From NCBI GenBank assembly GCA_030789695.1, contig CM061141.1, forward strand, positions 194,753,689-194,817,688: 64,000 nucleotides of DNA, in the 5' to 3' direction. Position 1 is the first letter of the stretch. Each line of letters begins with the position of its first letter. The notes beneath the pieces were generated by a model, which was given only the letters and a program-made list of their open reading frames with translations, was not told the DNA's origin and searched no databases. This stretch comes from Scilla litardierei. Its lineage: Eukaryota > Streptophyta > Magnoliopsida > Asparagales > Asparagaceae. Positions 35,615 to 46,405 of this stretch are shown in pieces. The translations under genes and the position numbers were made by a program.

Positions 35615-36664
35615 TGATACGTCTATTTTGCGGAGGCCCAACAACATCGGCCCAAAGGCGCAGCCTACTACGCGAAATCATGGGAGGCCCAAGCCCACCA
35701 AACGAAGCCCGAAAGACACGAGCCCAGATACCCGGCTGCCGATCAGAAACCCATCTGCGTGAGCAGGCCGGCCCAACGAGGCCCCATAGAGGACCCCCGA
35801 ATATCTATCCGACCCGACCCCGATAACGCGCAAGACACTCGCCCACTCCAGCGATAACCGTTCCCCCGATCCCGTTACCACTTAATGGCCGTTATGGGGA
35901 GGTGCTGGCATGGTGCAGGGAGCGGCGACGGGGAGGCGGATTGAGGGGGCACGATCGGGGGTGGACGAGGGACGTGGGTCGTGGGCAATCACGACGGGAG
36001 GCCTATAAAAGGGCTAGGAGGGCGACTGGACAAGGGACCGCATCTGAGTTAACGAAAACCTAAGGTACTCCATCAACGACCTAGTTCCCCCATTTCATCT
36101 CCTTCCTCCCCCGCCCGCACCGGTAGACGTCGTTCCGATCTCCTCTCGAGTCGAACCGTCTCCGCCGGGCCTCCTCTTTTAGATCATTGTCTGACTTAGG
36201 CATCGGAGGGGATTTGGCCGGAACCAAGGTCCGGCCCCCCTGACGAGTGCTCTCGTCTGCGCAGGAGGACGTCAGATCCACGGGCCGAGGCTTCCCCTCT
36301 GCCCCACGCCAGCCACGCATCAAGCAAGACGACCGAGGCTACCCCTCGTCGTCCGACCGACCGAGGCCGAGCACGACCGTCCGAGCCGAGGCTTCCCCTC
36401 CGCTCACGAGGCGTCGAGGCTACCCCTCGTCGTCCGACTGTCCGAGGCCGAGCGTCTCACACCGGGTCGAGGCTTCCCCTCAACCTCCTCGTGGCCGAGG
36501 ATCCAGATCCAGCCCAGCCGACGTGCTCCACGTCATCCGCAACTCCGATTCACGCCGCGTCGGCGCAGACCCGACACACCCGAGGAACCCAAGTCGGCCC
36601 CTTGACCACGTTGACCGGGTAGTCCACGGTCAACGCTTTTGTAGTGAGAAAACACTCTGAAACA
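35615..36664 (+). repeat. 3' LTR of the Tat-like element
   Basis: 1050 bp, direct repeat of 29228-30277 with about 34 differences and no length change. It starts TGATACGTC, ends GAAACA and is followed by GAATG. Confidence 0.92.
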
Positions 36665-36669
36665 GAATG

Positions 36670-38108
36670 CATTGTTTGAAATGAACTTGAAATCCTGGCA
36701 ATGGCAATGCATTGTCCTGTGAAAATTTGGCATTTTTATCTAAATGGATTCAAACTCTTACCCAAATGATAATGTGAGACTAAATTTCAAACTCTTACCC
36801 AAAACCAATTGCACAAAATTACACATATTGAACCAATTGCACCAAATCATTTTATTGAATGAAGATCATTTCAGGATAGTCAATTGGTTATTGGTTATTG
36901 ATAAGAGCTTATCAGGAATGAAGCTTATCATGAATTGGATAGTCAATTGGTCAATTGGTTATTGGTTATTGGTTATTGGTTAAAATTTTCATTAAAAAAA
37001 TCATCAAGCTCTGATCAAGCTCTTATTGGTTATTGGTTGTTGAAATAAAATTAACAAATTCACATATGAGATATTGGTTATCGACATTCCTTATATCATT
37101 TTTGATAACCCAATTTTGCAATACATAGAGAAGTGAATTTTGCATATGAAAAAAACAATTTTTTTGGGTCCTGTCAATGAGAATTATAACAACAGAATAA
37201 TTGAATACATAATGCAAATCATTGGCATTCCAAGCAAATTGACATTGATCTCAAATTATCAAAGTATCATTTCAAATGAACTCATGGGCATTCAAATTTT
37301 AAATTTATACAAAGAACCATTTCAAAAACTCAAACCTGAAACATTCAAGCTGAAGCTTGCAATATAAACTTGATGTGAAGAACTCAACACTTTGGTTTTG
37401 CAGGACAAAATTGTGAGTGCGAAATAAATTAAAAGAAAAGATGAGTTCTTGATGTGCTTGCCTTGATCTCCTTGCTCTCCTTGCTGGAGGTAGAAGAGGG
37501 TGCTTGAGCTCTCCCGTGATGAAGCTCAAACAGCTGAACTTGCGTGATGTTGCTGGAAAACCAAGAAGCTCAATCAGCTCTCCCGTTGATGTGAGGTAGA
37601 AGATGGTGCTGGAGGTAGAAGAGGGTGCTGTAGGGGGATGGTGCTGGAGGTAGAAGAGGGTGCTGGAGGAGGGAGAAGATGATGGTGAGGATGGCGAGAA
37701 GGGAGCTCTGATGTTAGCTGCTTGATTTTGGCGCGCAAAGGCAAGAAGGAGAAAGAGAGAAGTTCAAATAGGGATGTTGATCTTTCGGTGATGAAAACAA
37801 TTGATGTGATCAAAATTTGTTTCCCCCTCAATGGTGATGTGATCAAAATTTTTTCCCCCTTCCCTTGGTGATGAAAACAATTGATTTCAAATTTAAACTT
37901 ATTTCAATTTCTCTTATCTCAATTTCTCATACCCCATATACACAAATCTATACAACAATACCCCATATTATACATAACCAATATCTCTTAACCAATATCT
38001 CTTATCCATTATCTCTTAACCAAAATCTCTTATACAACAATACCCCATATACAAATCTAAACATAACCAATTTCTCTTGTCCAAAAACTCTTATCCAATT
38101 TCTCTTGA
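36670..38108 (-). other. Right part of the candidate Helitron
   Basis: AT-rich continuation of 29227, sharing the GGCAATGGCAATGCATT repeats. It has TTGGTTATTGG repeats at 36880-37050 and GAGGTAGAAGAGGGTGCT copies at 37488-37660. From 37900 on, TATCTCTTAACCAA / TTTCTCTTATCC words fill the last 200 bp up to the proposed 5' terminus. The 90-codon Pro/Ser-rich minus frame at 37846-37574 comes from the GGTGCT repeats. No gene supported. Confidence 0.5.

Positions 38109-39455
<1,347 letters not shown>

Positions 39456-39540
<85 letters not shown>
39456..39540. repeat. (TA)n microsatellite
   Basis: 85 bp of AT dinucleotides between the two MITEs. Minus-strand Tyr-Ile repeats in frames here are artefacts. 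Confidence 0.95.
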
Positions 39541-39543
<3 letters not shown>

Positions 39544-39942
39544 GTAAAGTGTTCCTAGGGTGACTCATTAGATTCAATCTAAGGAGTCGCCCCCATTTTC
39601 TCCCATCTCCCACAATTTTTTGGATTTTATTTTTCATAGGATCGTTGGCCACATCATGGATGATCAACATACCAAAAATCAAGTCATTCCAATACTTTAA
39701 AAGCCCATATTTACCCCTTGCAACTTCAACGGTCTGAAGACATGCTGAAAAACCCAAAAAGTTGCAAGGGGTAGATGTGGGCTTTTAAAGTATTGGAATG
39801 AGTTGATTTTTGGTATGTTGATCATCCATGATGTGGCCAACGATCCTATGAAAAATAAAATCCAAAAAAATTGTGGGAGATGGAAGAAAATGGGGGCGAC
39901 TCCTTAGATTTAATCTAAGGAGTCACCCTAGGAACACTTTAC

Positions 39943-39945
<3 letters not shown>
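39541..39945. mobile_element. Foldback MITE 2
   Basis: 405 bp, same family as MITE 1: TGGGTAAAGTGTTCCTAGGG at the left and its complement at the right, again nearly fully self-complementary. The central arms differ from MITE 1, so the two are separate family members rather than one duplicated copy. Confidence 0.85.

Positions 39946-40020
<75 letters not shown>
39946..40020. repeat. (TA)n microsatellite
   Basis: 75 bp of AT dinucleotides ending exactly at the 3' end of LINE-B. Confidence 0.95.
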
Positions 40021-40024
<4 letters not shown>

Positions 40025-40204
40025 AATTAGTGTGCGACCTTTATTAAGGAAAAATTGAGGTTACATAAAATACAATTAACAGGCTAGAGCAGAGAGGGGA
40101 GAGGGCACAAGCGTCGTCACCCCCTACTGCCGGGCCTGCCAATCTAAATTCTATGTATTTACAAAGAAGAAGAAAAAGTTAAAGAAACAATGAGACAATG
40201 TAAA
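40021..40204 (-). other. LINE-B 3' UTR and tail
   Basis: After the ORF2 stop the minus strand contains GACGACGCTTGTGCCCTCTC and, near the end, TTAATAAAGGTCGCACACTA, then TTTTTC and the (TA)n tract. The same layout ends LINE-C, D and F. Confidence 0.75.
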
Positions 40205-43200
40205 TCATCCCGCATCCCGGAATTCCCACTTCTCAAATACTTCTTTGGCTCCCTGGGAATCCGGTTCCAGACCAACAAGACCAGCTCTGACATCCAATGC
40301 AATATCTTCAAATAGATCAAACTTTGTCCGTTTCTGTTTTTCAAAAATTCTTCTATTTCTTTCCTTCCAGATATGCCATATCAGAGCCGATAGAACGGTT
40401 TTAGAAAGAATGCTCAATGGGTCCTTTCCAGAAAAATGAGATAGAAAATGATCTCCCACCGTAGATAGTTGAGGATCAATAGCGGAAGTAACGCCTAACT
40501 TTAGCAGACATCTTTTGAGGAGATACCCTGTGTAGTCACAAGCAAAAAACAAGTGGTCAATATCTTCTGGCAATTCCGCATCACACAAGCCGCAGCACAT
40601 ATTTGAATCAATACCCCAGGCCGCCAAATGGCATTTTGTTAGCAATTTGCCTAGGAACGCACGCAAGCCTGCCAGTGAATGCTTCGGTATATTATGTGAG
40701 AACCAAAGCAGTTTGTAATATTTGAATTTCTCTCTAGGACTTCTAATACCCTTCCATGCCGAATCAAACCTGAAGGTGGATCCCAAGGTCCAGACCCAGC
40801 TATCGTCCCCAGATTCCAAAGTGATGCCATGAAGTTGTGATCGGATTGGTTCAATAGCAACATCATGAATCCATCCTTCCCCGTCCCAATAATCAGAAAC
40901 ACGTTTGCAATTTCCAGCTTCCGGGACCTCAAAAGAATCACTTAGAGGGCCAAAAGGAAGCCAATTATCATACCAGAAGAGAGTGGAAGTACCATCTCGA
41001 ACCTGTCTCCTAATCAAGTGTTTGGTGAACTGTCTGCAAGCAAGCATGAATTTCCAGGTTCCCGACTGGGTAGGAGATCCTTTAGCAGCAAAAAAAGAAG
41101 ATGAATCTTTGTAATGGTGTCTCATATATGTAGCCCAAAGGCCATCTTCAGATAACATACGCCAGGTCAATCTGACCCCTGCCGCATAGCTTAAGTCTGG
41201 AAGCAACCTTAAGCCCACACCCCCCTCATCTTTAGGAGAACATATCTCCTTCCATGCCCATAAATTAGATTTTCCCCAGATGAATTTCTTACAAATAGAG
41301 GTAATGGTGCAAATGATGGATTTAGGAATACGGTAAACCTGAATCCAGAAGAATACCATGCCATATATCACTGTTCTGACCAGTTCAATTCGCCCTAAAA
41401 TTGATAACAAAGAAGAACTCCAGCCCTGCAATCGCTTCCTGCACTTATCAACCAGCCTACCGTACATGGAGGGTTTGGGATATTTAGGGGATAATGGCAA
41501 TCCCAAATAAGTAGTAATGGCACTCCCCATTCTGATACCAAGAAGGTTAGCCAAGTCCGATGGATTGCGAGTCCCTTTGCTAAAAAGCACCGTACTCTTA
41601 TCCATATTAATATCCAAGCCAGTAAATTTGCTAAAATCTTCCAGTAAGAGAATTAAGCCCTCAAAAGAGTGCTTATTAGCACGGCAAAATAGCAGCAGAT
41701 CATCCGCAAAGAGGAGGTGGGAAATAGCTCCAGTCCGCTTCATGGGGTGAATACAACCCAAAGAAATTGATTTTTCAAGAAGCAGAGAAAAAGCCTCCAT
41801 GCAGATAACAAAGAGATAAGGGGAAAGCGGGTCTCCCTGTCTAATGCCCCGATTTCCCCTAAAATAGCCAGTGGGAGAACCATTAATAGTTACCGAGAAA
41901 GTAGGAGTGGAAACACATTCCTGAATCCATAGAATGAATCTCCTACCAAAACCCATTCTGTGAAGAATAAAATATATGAATTGTCGGTTGACACTATCAA
42001 ATGCCTTCCTCAAATCCAACTTCAAACAAGCCCTGGCTCCCATTGGGTTGCTAAAATCCCTGATCTGTTCATGTGCTAGGAGAGCACAATCAGATAGAAG
42101 TCTACCCTTAAGAAAAGCAGACTGGTTTGGGGATATAAGATCATGGATAATAAGCCTTAGTCTATTACAAATAATTTTACTAATCACCTTGTAGACAAAA
42201 TTACAGCAAGTAATGAGCCTGTAATCATTAAGGCTCGAGGCATTAGAATTTTTAGGGACAAGGGTAAGGTTTGTGTGATTAATGGGATGCATAATAGAAG
42301 CAGATCTGAAAAAAGAGTGAATGGCCTCCGAGAAATCGTTACCTACAACACTCCACCCATGTTGGAAGAAGTAACCATTAAAACCATCCGGACCTGGGGA
42401 TTTATCCACCCCAATTTGGAACACCGCCTCCTTAATCTCCTCATTAGATACACACCGCTCCAGCCAAACAGCAGCATCATGAGTTACAACTCTCTTTGGC
42501 ACCAAGTTGGGAAATACATCCCAATAGCTATTTTGATTGTAAAGTTCTTCATAAAACTTAGGAGCCTCACTTCTTATAGTCTCCCAGGAAGTGGTAAGAT
42601 TCCCATTTGCGTCAATAAGATGCCCAAGATTATTGTGGTTCTGCCGGGCTCTCATGGCTGTGTAGAAAAATTTAGAATTTTTATCACGCAGAGAAAGCCA
42701 ATTTTGCCTGCTTTTCTGGCGTAACATTTCTTCCTCAGCATTAATCATAGAAGTCAATTTTTTAGCCAAATCCCTCTCCTGGAGTTGTAACCGGATATTA
42801 TGATGGATGTCAATAGAATTTCGCAGATCATGTAAAGCACCCGTGCATTCCATAATATCACCATTCATATCATGATTCTTAGCCCACAACCGAAGGATAG
42901 GCTTGACGTTTCGGAGCTTGATAAAGAGCCTGTGCATCGGAGAGCCAAAAACCGGATAACTCCAAGAAGATTCCAACAATTGCTGATATCCATTAAACTT
43001 GACCCAAGCATTGAAAAACCGGAATGGTTTAGGGTAGGAAATGCGATTGGGATGAAGTTTTACTAACATCGGACAATGATCACTCGTATTAGAGTCCAAA
43101 AACTCAACAAACGTGTCAGGAAGCAAGTGCAGCCAAGCAGAATTACACATCACCCTATCCAGTCTTGCGGTAATCCGCCCATCACCAATTCGTTGATTAC

Positions 43201-43759
43201 ACCAGGTCAAAGGATTCCCCACACTTTTGACATCAGATAAAGAGCACTTACTAACACAGTTATTAAAATCTTCCAAAACATTAAAGTCACAACTCCTTCC
43301 ACCTCTCTTTTCATTTGAGAATCTTACACAATTGAAATCTCCCGTGACTATCCAAGCAGCACCCTTATGCAAAACCGAATCCGCCTCCAGAAGTTTCCAT
43401 AGTAGATGTCTCTCACTCCGAAGATTAGAACCATAAACACCCGTTATCAAAACTGAAAGACCTCCCGTATTGCTGCAAGTCAAAGTTATATGTTGGCTAG
43501 ATATAGAAATAATAGAAGCCTGCCACACATCTGCCAACCCAATTAGAATCCTCCCTTTAGGCTGAAATTGGAAGTTGTGAAATATTTTCCAACCCTTAGG
43601 GAAACAAGAACGCCATCTCCCAGAGTCGGTTTTCAACTTTGTCTCAACAAGTATAACCATAGTAGGCTTAATATTCTTGAGTCTATCCCATAGGTCCCTC
43701 CTCCTAACAGGGTTATTAAGGCCCCGGGTATTCCAAACAAAGATACTCATGATTAACAT
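40205..43759 (-). CDS. LINE-B ORF2: endonuclease-reverse transcriptase
   Basis: 1184 residues without interruption. The apurinic-type endonuclease occupies about residues 5-235: WNTRGLNN with N10, VETKL with E39, GDFN 140-143, TARLDR, and SDH 226-228. The reverse transcriptase (about 490-760) has KLDLRKAFDSVN, GIRQGDPLSPYLF and FADD at 684-687. A zf-RVT region follows (CGLCDAELPEDIDHLFFAC), then WHIWKERNRRIFE and the terminal KWEFRDAG. One oddity is DYRLITCCN at about 512-520, where the family usually has DYRPI. It would nick target DNA and copy LINE RNA. The ATG overlaps the ORF1 stop (ATGTTAA), suggesting reinitiation. Confidence 0.93.
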   Translation of the reverse strand: MLIMSIFVWNTRGLNNPVRRRDLWDRLKNIKPTMVILVETKLKTDSGRWRSCFPKGWKIFHNFQFQPKGRILIGLADVWQASIISISSQHITLTCSNTGGLSVLITGVYGSNLRSERHLLWKLLEADSVLHKGAAWIVTGDFNCVRFSNEKRGGRSCDFNVLEDFNNCVSKCSLSDVKSVGNPLTWCNQRIGDGRITARLDRVMCNSAWLHLLPDTFVEFLDSNTSDHCPMLVKLHPNRISYPKPFRFFNAWVKFNGYQQLLESSWSYPVFGSPMHRLFIKLRNVKPILRLWAKNHDMNGDIMECTGALHDLRNSIDIHHNIRLQLQERDLAKKLTSMINAEEEMLRQKSRQNWLSLRDKNSKFFYTAMRARQNHNNLGHLIDANGNLTTSWETIRSEAPKFYEELYNQNSYWDVFPNLVPKRVVTHDAAVWLERCVSNEEIKEAVFQIGVDKSPGPDGFNGYFFQHGWSVVGNDFSEAIHSFFRSASIMHPINHTNLTLVPKNSNASSLNDYRLITCCNFVYKVISKIICNRLRLIIHDLISPNQSAFLKGRLLSDCALLAHEQIRDFSNPMGARACLKLDLRKAFDSVNRQFIYFILHRMGFGRRFILWIQECVSTPTFSVTINGSPTGYFRGNRGIRQGDPLSPYLFVICMEAFSLLLEKSISLGCIHPMKRTGAISHLLFADDLLLFCRANKHSFEGLILLLEDFSKFTGLDINMDKSTVLFSKGTRNPSDLANLLGIRMGSAITTYLGLPLSPKYPKPSMYGRLVDKCRKRLQGWSSSLLSILGRIELVRTVIYGMVFFWIQVYRIPKSIICTITSICKKFIWGKSNLWAWKEICSPKDEGGVGLRLLPDLSYAAGVRLTWRMLSEDGLWATYMRHHYKDSSSFFAAKGSPTQSGTWKFMLACRQFTKHLIRRQVRDGTSTLFWYDNWLPFGPLSDSFEVPEAGNCKRVSDYWDGEGWIHDVAIEPIRSQLHGITLESGDDSWVWTLGSTFRFDSAWKGIRSPREKFKYYKLLWFSHNIPKHSLAGLRAFLGKLLTKCHLAAWGIDSNMCCGLCDAELPEDIDHLFFACDYTGYLLKRCLLKLGVTSAIDPQLSTVGDHFLSHFSGKDPLSILSKTVLSALIWHIWKERNRRIFEKQKRTKFDLFEDIALDVRAGLVGLEPDSQGAKEVFEKWEFRDAG

Positions 43760-46142
43760 TGTTGGATAGGCTTTCCCGAAGCCCCTTCTTTAATTCTCAT
43801 ACTCCTCCTAGTACTCCCCCCCATTGGTTCAGGGGTAGCATTCTTCTTGTTTTGATCCCTCTTTATATTAGCCAACCTGTTTATTTCTTTAGATTCATTC
43901 TCCCATTCGGGGTTTAAGATCGTCAAAGGATCAGCAATGGGTATATCATTAGGCGCTTGATCACTGCACAAAGGTTTACCTGTTGCCTGAACAACAGGAT
44001 CAGCCAAGGGGGTAGGTGGGAAAGTATTACCTGGAGGCCTCTCATCGGAGGTAGAGTTAACAATTGCAATTGATCCTCCATCAGTAAGTGCAGGCATCAC
44101 TGGACATCCAACCGAATTCAAAATGTGTTCCCCAAGAACCAAACGCTGAAGGTCAACCCGAAGTGTAGCCTCTGATGCAGTTGCGAGAGAGAGTGGCATA
44201 TCCGCAAGTGGCATATCCGCAAGTGGGCCTCCATCAGCATGGGGCACATCCGCAAGTGGGCCTCCATCCGCAAGTGGCACATCCGGAAGTGGCACATCCG
44301 CAAGTGGCACATCCGTTAGTTGGCCTCCATCAGCATGGGGCACATCCGCAAGTGGGCCTCCATCAGCACGTGGCACATCCGGAAGTGAGGTACCCAAAGG
44401 GAAGGTGGGCGCCTCCTTCTCATTACCACCGGTGAGTGGCAAAGGAATTCCAGCAACATTATTCCCAAAAGAATTTAGAACATGCAAGAGATTATTCATC
44501 GGTTCCATGGGGGGGGACCTCATTATTCTCCAATAATTTCTCAACCGAACTCGAATTTTGGATCGAAGGGGGCTTCTTCTTGTCAGGGCACTGTACATCT
44601 GAATGACCGAAGCAGATGCACTTAGAACACCTAGGGGGCTCTCCTTCAATCTTCACTCCAACCGGTATTTTAGAACCATCTTCAAGCAGAACCATGACTT
44701 CCGTTGGAATAGGCTTATTAGCATCCACATCTATAAGACAGCGGGCATATGATATCCTTTCCAGTTTTGTCGTTTGCCTATCCAAGCAAAGATGCACACC
44801 AATAACAGAGGCAATTATATTAAAAATATCTCTAGTCCACATATCCAGGGGTAGTCCATGTAGCTGAGCCCAAACTGGAACTGCAGATAGGATATCTCTT
44901 TCATGTCGAATCGTAGTGCTCCACCTTTGTAACACCACCAGTCTGCCCTCAAATAGCCAAGGACCACCCTGAAGGATCCTTTCACATTCATGTCCATCCT
45001 CAAATTTGAAGTAGAAAAAGCCGTTCTCTCTACTAAAGATCCTGATCCCCTTCTTTAAATACCATAGCCTATCCACCCAAGCACGAATTTGGTTGTAGTA
45101 CGGAATATCTCCAAGAACATATCCCACCAGAGTGTTACTCCATTGCGCCTGGCCTTTAGATAGCAGAGAGTTGGATACAAGGGCAACCTGGGATCCATCC
45201 TCAATCAACCCCGGCTTCACATAATCCATGGAGAAATCAGATCCGTAGGATCTCCTGTTAGCACACTTATCAGCCCAGGATAATTTAGCTGATTTTGTGT
45301 CAATAGTCAAATCAGTCTTAGGTCGATTGGGCAATTTAGCATACACCTTACGAGCATCCAAATGTGGAGGTTGGCCAGAGGAACGAAAGCTACCTCTTGG
45401 GCCTCCAGATCGAAAATGATTCAATCCTGCTCTTCTCCCTCCTCCCAGGGAAATCCCGGTCCCACTCAATCCATGCTGTGTCTTCTTCCTTGAGACTAAG
45501 GTCCACCCTCCATTATGATCAACAACCCCAGGAAGCGAATTGTCATCAGAGCCAAAGACCACCGATTTGCCCTTCTTCTGCAGATTGACGAGGGACGAGT
45601 TCGAGCCTATACCTCCTGATCCAAAGACGCCGGAACTAGGACCCCCCGCCTTGAACCCTCCACCCGATGAAGATCCAGATCCCCCCCAACGCCGCCACCG
45701 GTGCCTGGTCCAGATCCGCCCGCTCCGCCGGAGGAAGGTCCTCCCCCCGACGTGAATCCGCCACCAGATCCCCCCCCCCAACGCCTCCACCGACGCCTGG
45801 TCCAGAGCCGCCCACGCCGCCGGTGCTAGGTCTTCCCCTTGACGTGATTCCGCCACCAGATCCCCCCGAAACGCCGCCACCGGTGCCTGGTCCAGATCCG
45901 CCCGCTCCGCCGGAGGAAGGTCCTCCCCCCGACGTGAATCCGCCACCAGATCCCCCCCAACGCCTCCACCGACGCCTGGTCTAGAGCCGCCCACGCCGCC
46001 GGTGCTAGGTCTTCCCCTTGACGTGATTCCGCCACCAGTGCCTTGTCAAGATCCGCCCGCGCCGCCGGAGCAAGGTCCTCCTCCCGACGTGATCTCCAGA
46101 TCGACGCCGCCGGGATCCAGAATCACCCCTCCGCAAAACGTG
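43753..46142 (-). pseudogene. LINE-B ORF1: RNA-binding protein, frame-disturbed
   Basis: The main frame (45994-44492) holds a Gly-rich repeat region, a linker, and the DUF4283-like domain (VGYVLGDIPYYNQIRAW, KKGIRIFSRENGFFYFKFED, GGPWLFEGRLVVLQRW). A CCHC knuckle CSKCICFGHSDVQC lies near 44595-44635. The frame stops at 44492 just after a run of eight C (44516-44509 minus). In the next frame an open 250-codon extension with LADVPHADGGP repeats runs to TAA 43753-43755, overlapping the ORF2 start. A one-base change in the C run thus separates the two halves. The N-terminal end (46142-45994) is also shifted by C-run changes in a VNTR. Homopolymer sequencing error is possible. Confidence 0.8.
45700..46110 (-). 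repeat. Coding VNTR in LINE-B ORF1
   Basis: Two alternating units of about 90 bp form a 180-bp period: the CGCTCCGCCGGAGGAAGGTC type at about 45722, 45902 and (variant) 46062, and the CGCCGGTGCTAGGTCTTCCC type at 45815 and 45995. C runs of seven versus nine near 45770-45780 shift the frame between units. Confidence 0.75.
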
Positions 46143-46151
46143 GACATCACG

Positions 46152-46154
<3 letters not shown>

Positions 46155-46223
<69 letters not shown>

Positions 46224-46226
46224 TAT
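46155..46226. repeat. (TA)n microsatellite
   Basis: About 72 bp (one CAT interruption) separating the 5' end of LINE-B from the 3' end of LINE-C, both minus strand. Confidence 0.95.
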
Positions 46227-46405
46227 GAATAGTTAGCTTGTTCATTTTATTGAGAACTATACAAAAGTGTTACATCATAAGATAGGCCTGAGGTTTCAAT
46301 AGAGAGAGGATAGGGCACAAGCGCCGTCACTCTCTACTATTTAAACCTCACCCTATAAAATCTATACAGTAACTACTCAATCATATCAAGATAAATAGAC
46401 GGTAT

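Larger units (their letters stand above)
29228..36664 (+). mobile_element. Tat-lineage gypsy element: gag and antisense gene, no pol
   Basis: LTRs of 1050 bp each at 29228-30277 and 35615-36664, with duplications GAATG at 29223-29227 and 36665-36669. A TGGCGCCGTCTATGGGAAC primer site and a TGATGGGGG purine tract give a plus orientation. Gag is present but broken. A 90-bp tandem array follows, and then a gene on the opposite strand. No protease, reverse transcriptase, RNase H or integrase remains. Antisense extra ORFs are a known trait of the Tat/Grande/Retand group. By hand count the LTRs differ at about 34 of 1050 sites (about 3%), so it is older than the two LARDs to the left. Confidence 0.92.
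21902..38108 (-). mobile_element. Candidate non-autonomous Helitron carrying host gene exons
   Basis: On the minus strand the 3' end shows the Helitron signature: an 18-bp perfect palindrome (21930-21913), seven spacer bases, then CTAG (21905-21902) followed by T. The proposed 5' end is TCAAGAG at 38108, preceded by A, giving the expected A|T insertion site. The right flank is LINE coding sequence that begins abruptly at 38109 and the left flank is (TA)n, which supports both edges. Minus the nested gypsy element (29228-36664) it is about 8.8 kb, mostly AT-rich. No Rep or helicase frame is present, so it would be non-autonomous. It carries kinesin-7 and ABCG exon fragments. The 5' end is the weaker call. 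Confidence 0.55.
40021..46154 (-). mobile_element. LINE-B, near full-length L1-type retrotransposon
   Basis: About 6.1 kb on the minus strand between two (TA)n tracts. Order: ORF1 (from about 46140), ORF2 (43759-40205), and a 3' UTR of 184 bp with GGGCACAAGCGTCG and AATAAAGG signals (as complements). ORF2 is uninterrupted, making this the best-preserved LINE here. ORF1 is disturbed by C-run length changes. ORF1 starts within about 15 bp of the TA tract, so any 5' UTR is minimal or lost. Confidence 0.92.

Noticed and set aside
37574..37846. 90-codon Pro/Ser-rich minus frame
   Set aside because: It is produced by GGTGCTGGAGGTAGAAGAGG repeats, with no homology or splice support.
45364..46232. 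Pro-rich plus frames opposite LINE-B ORF1 and Tyr-Ile repeats over (TA)n
   Set aside because: They are antisense shadows of the ORF1 VNTR and of the microsatellite.
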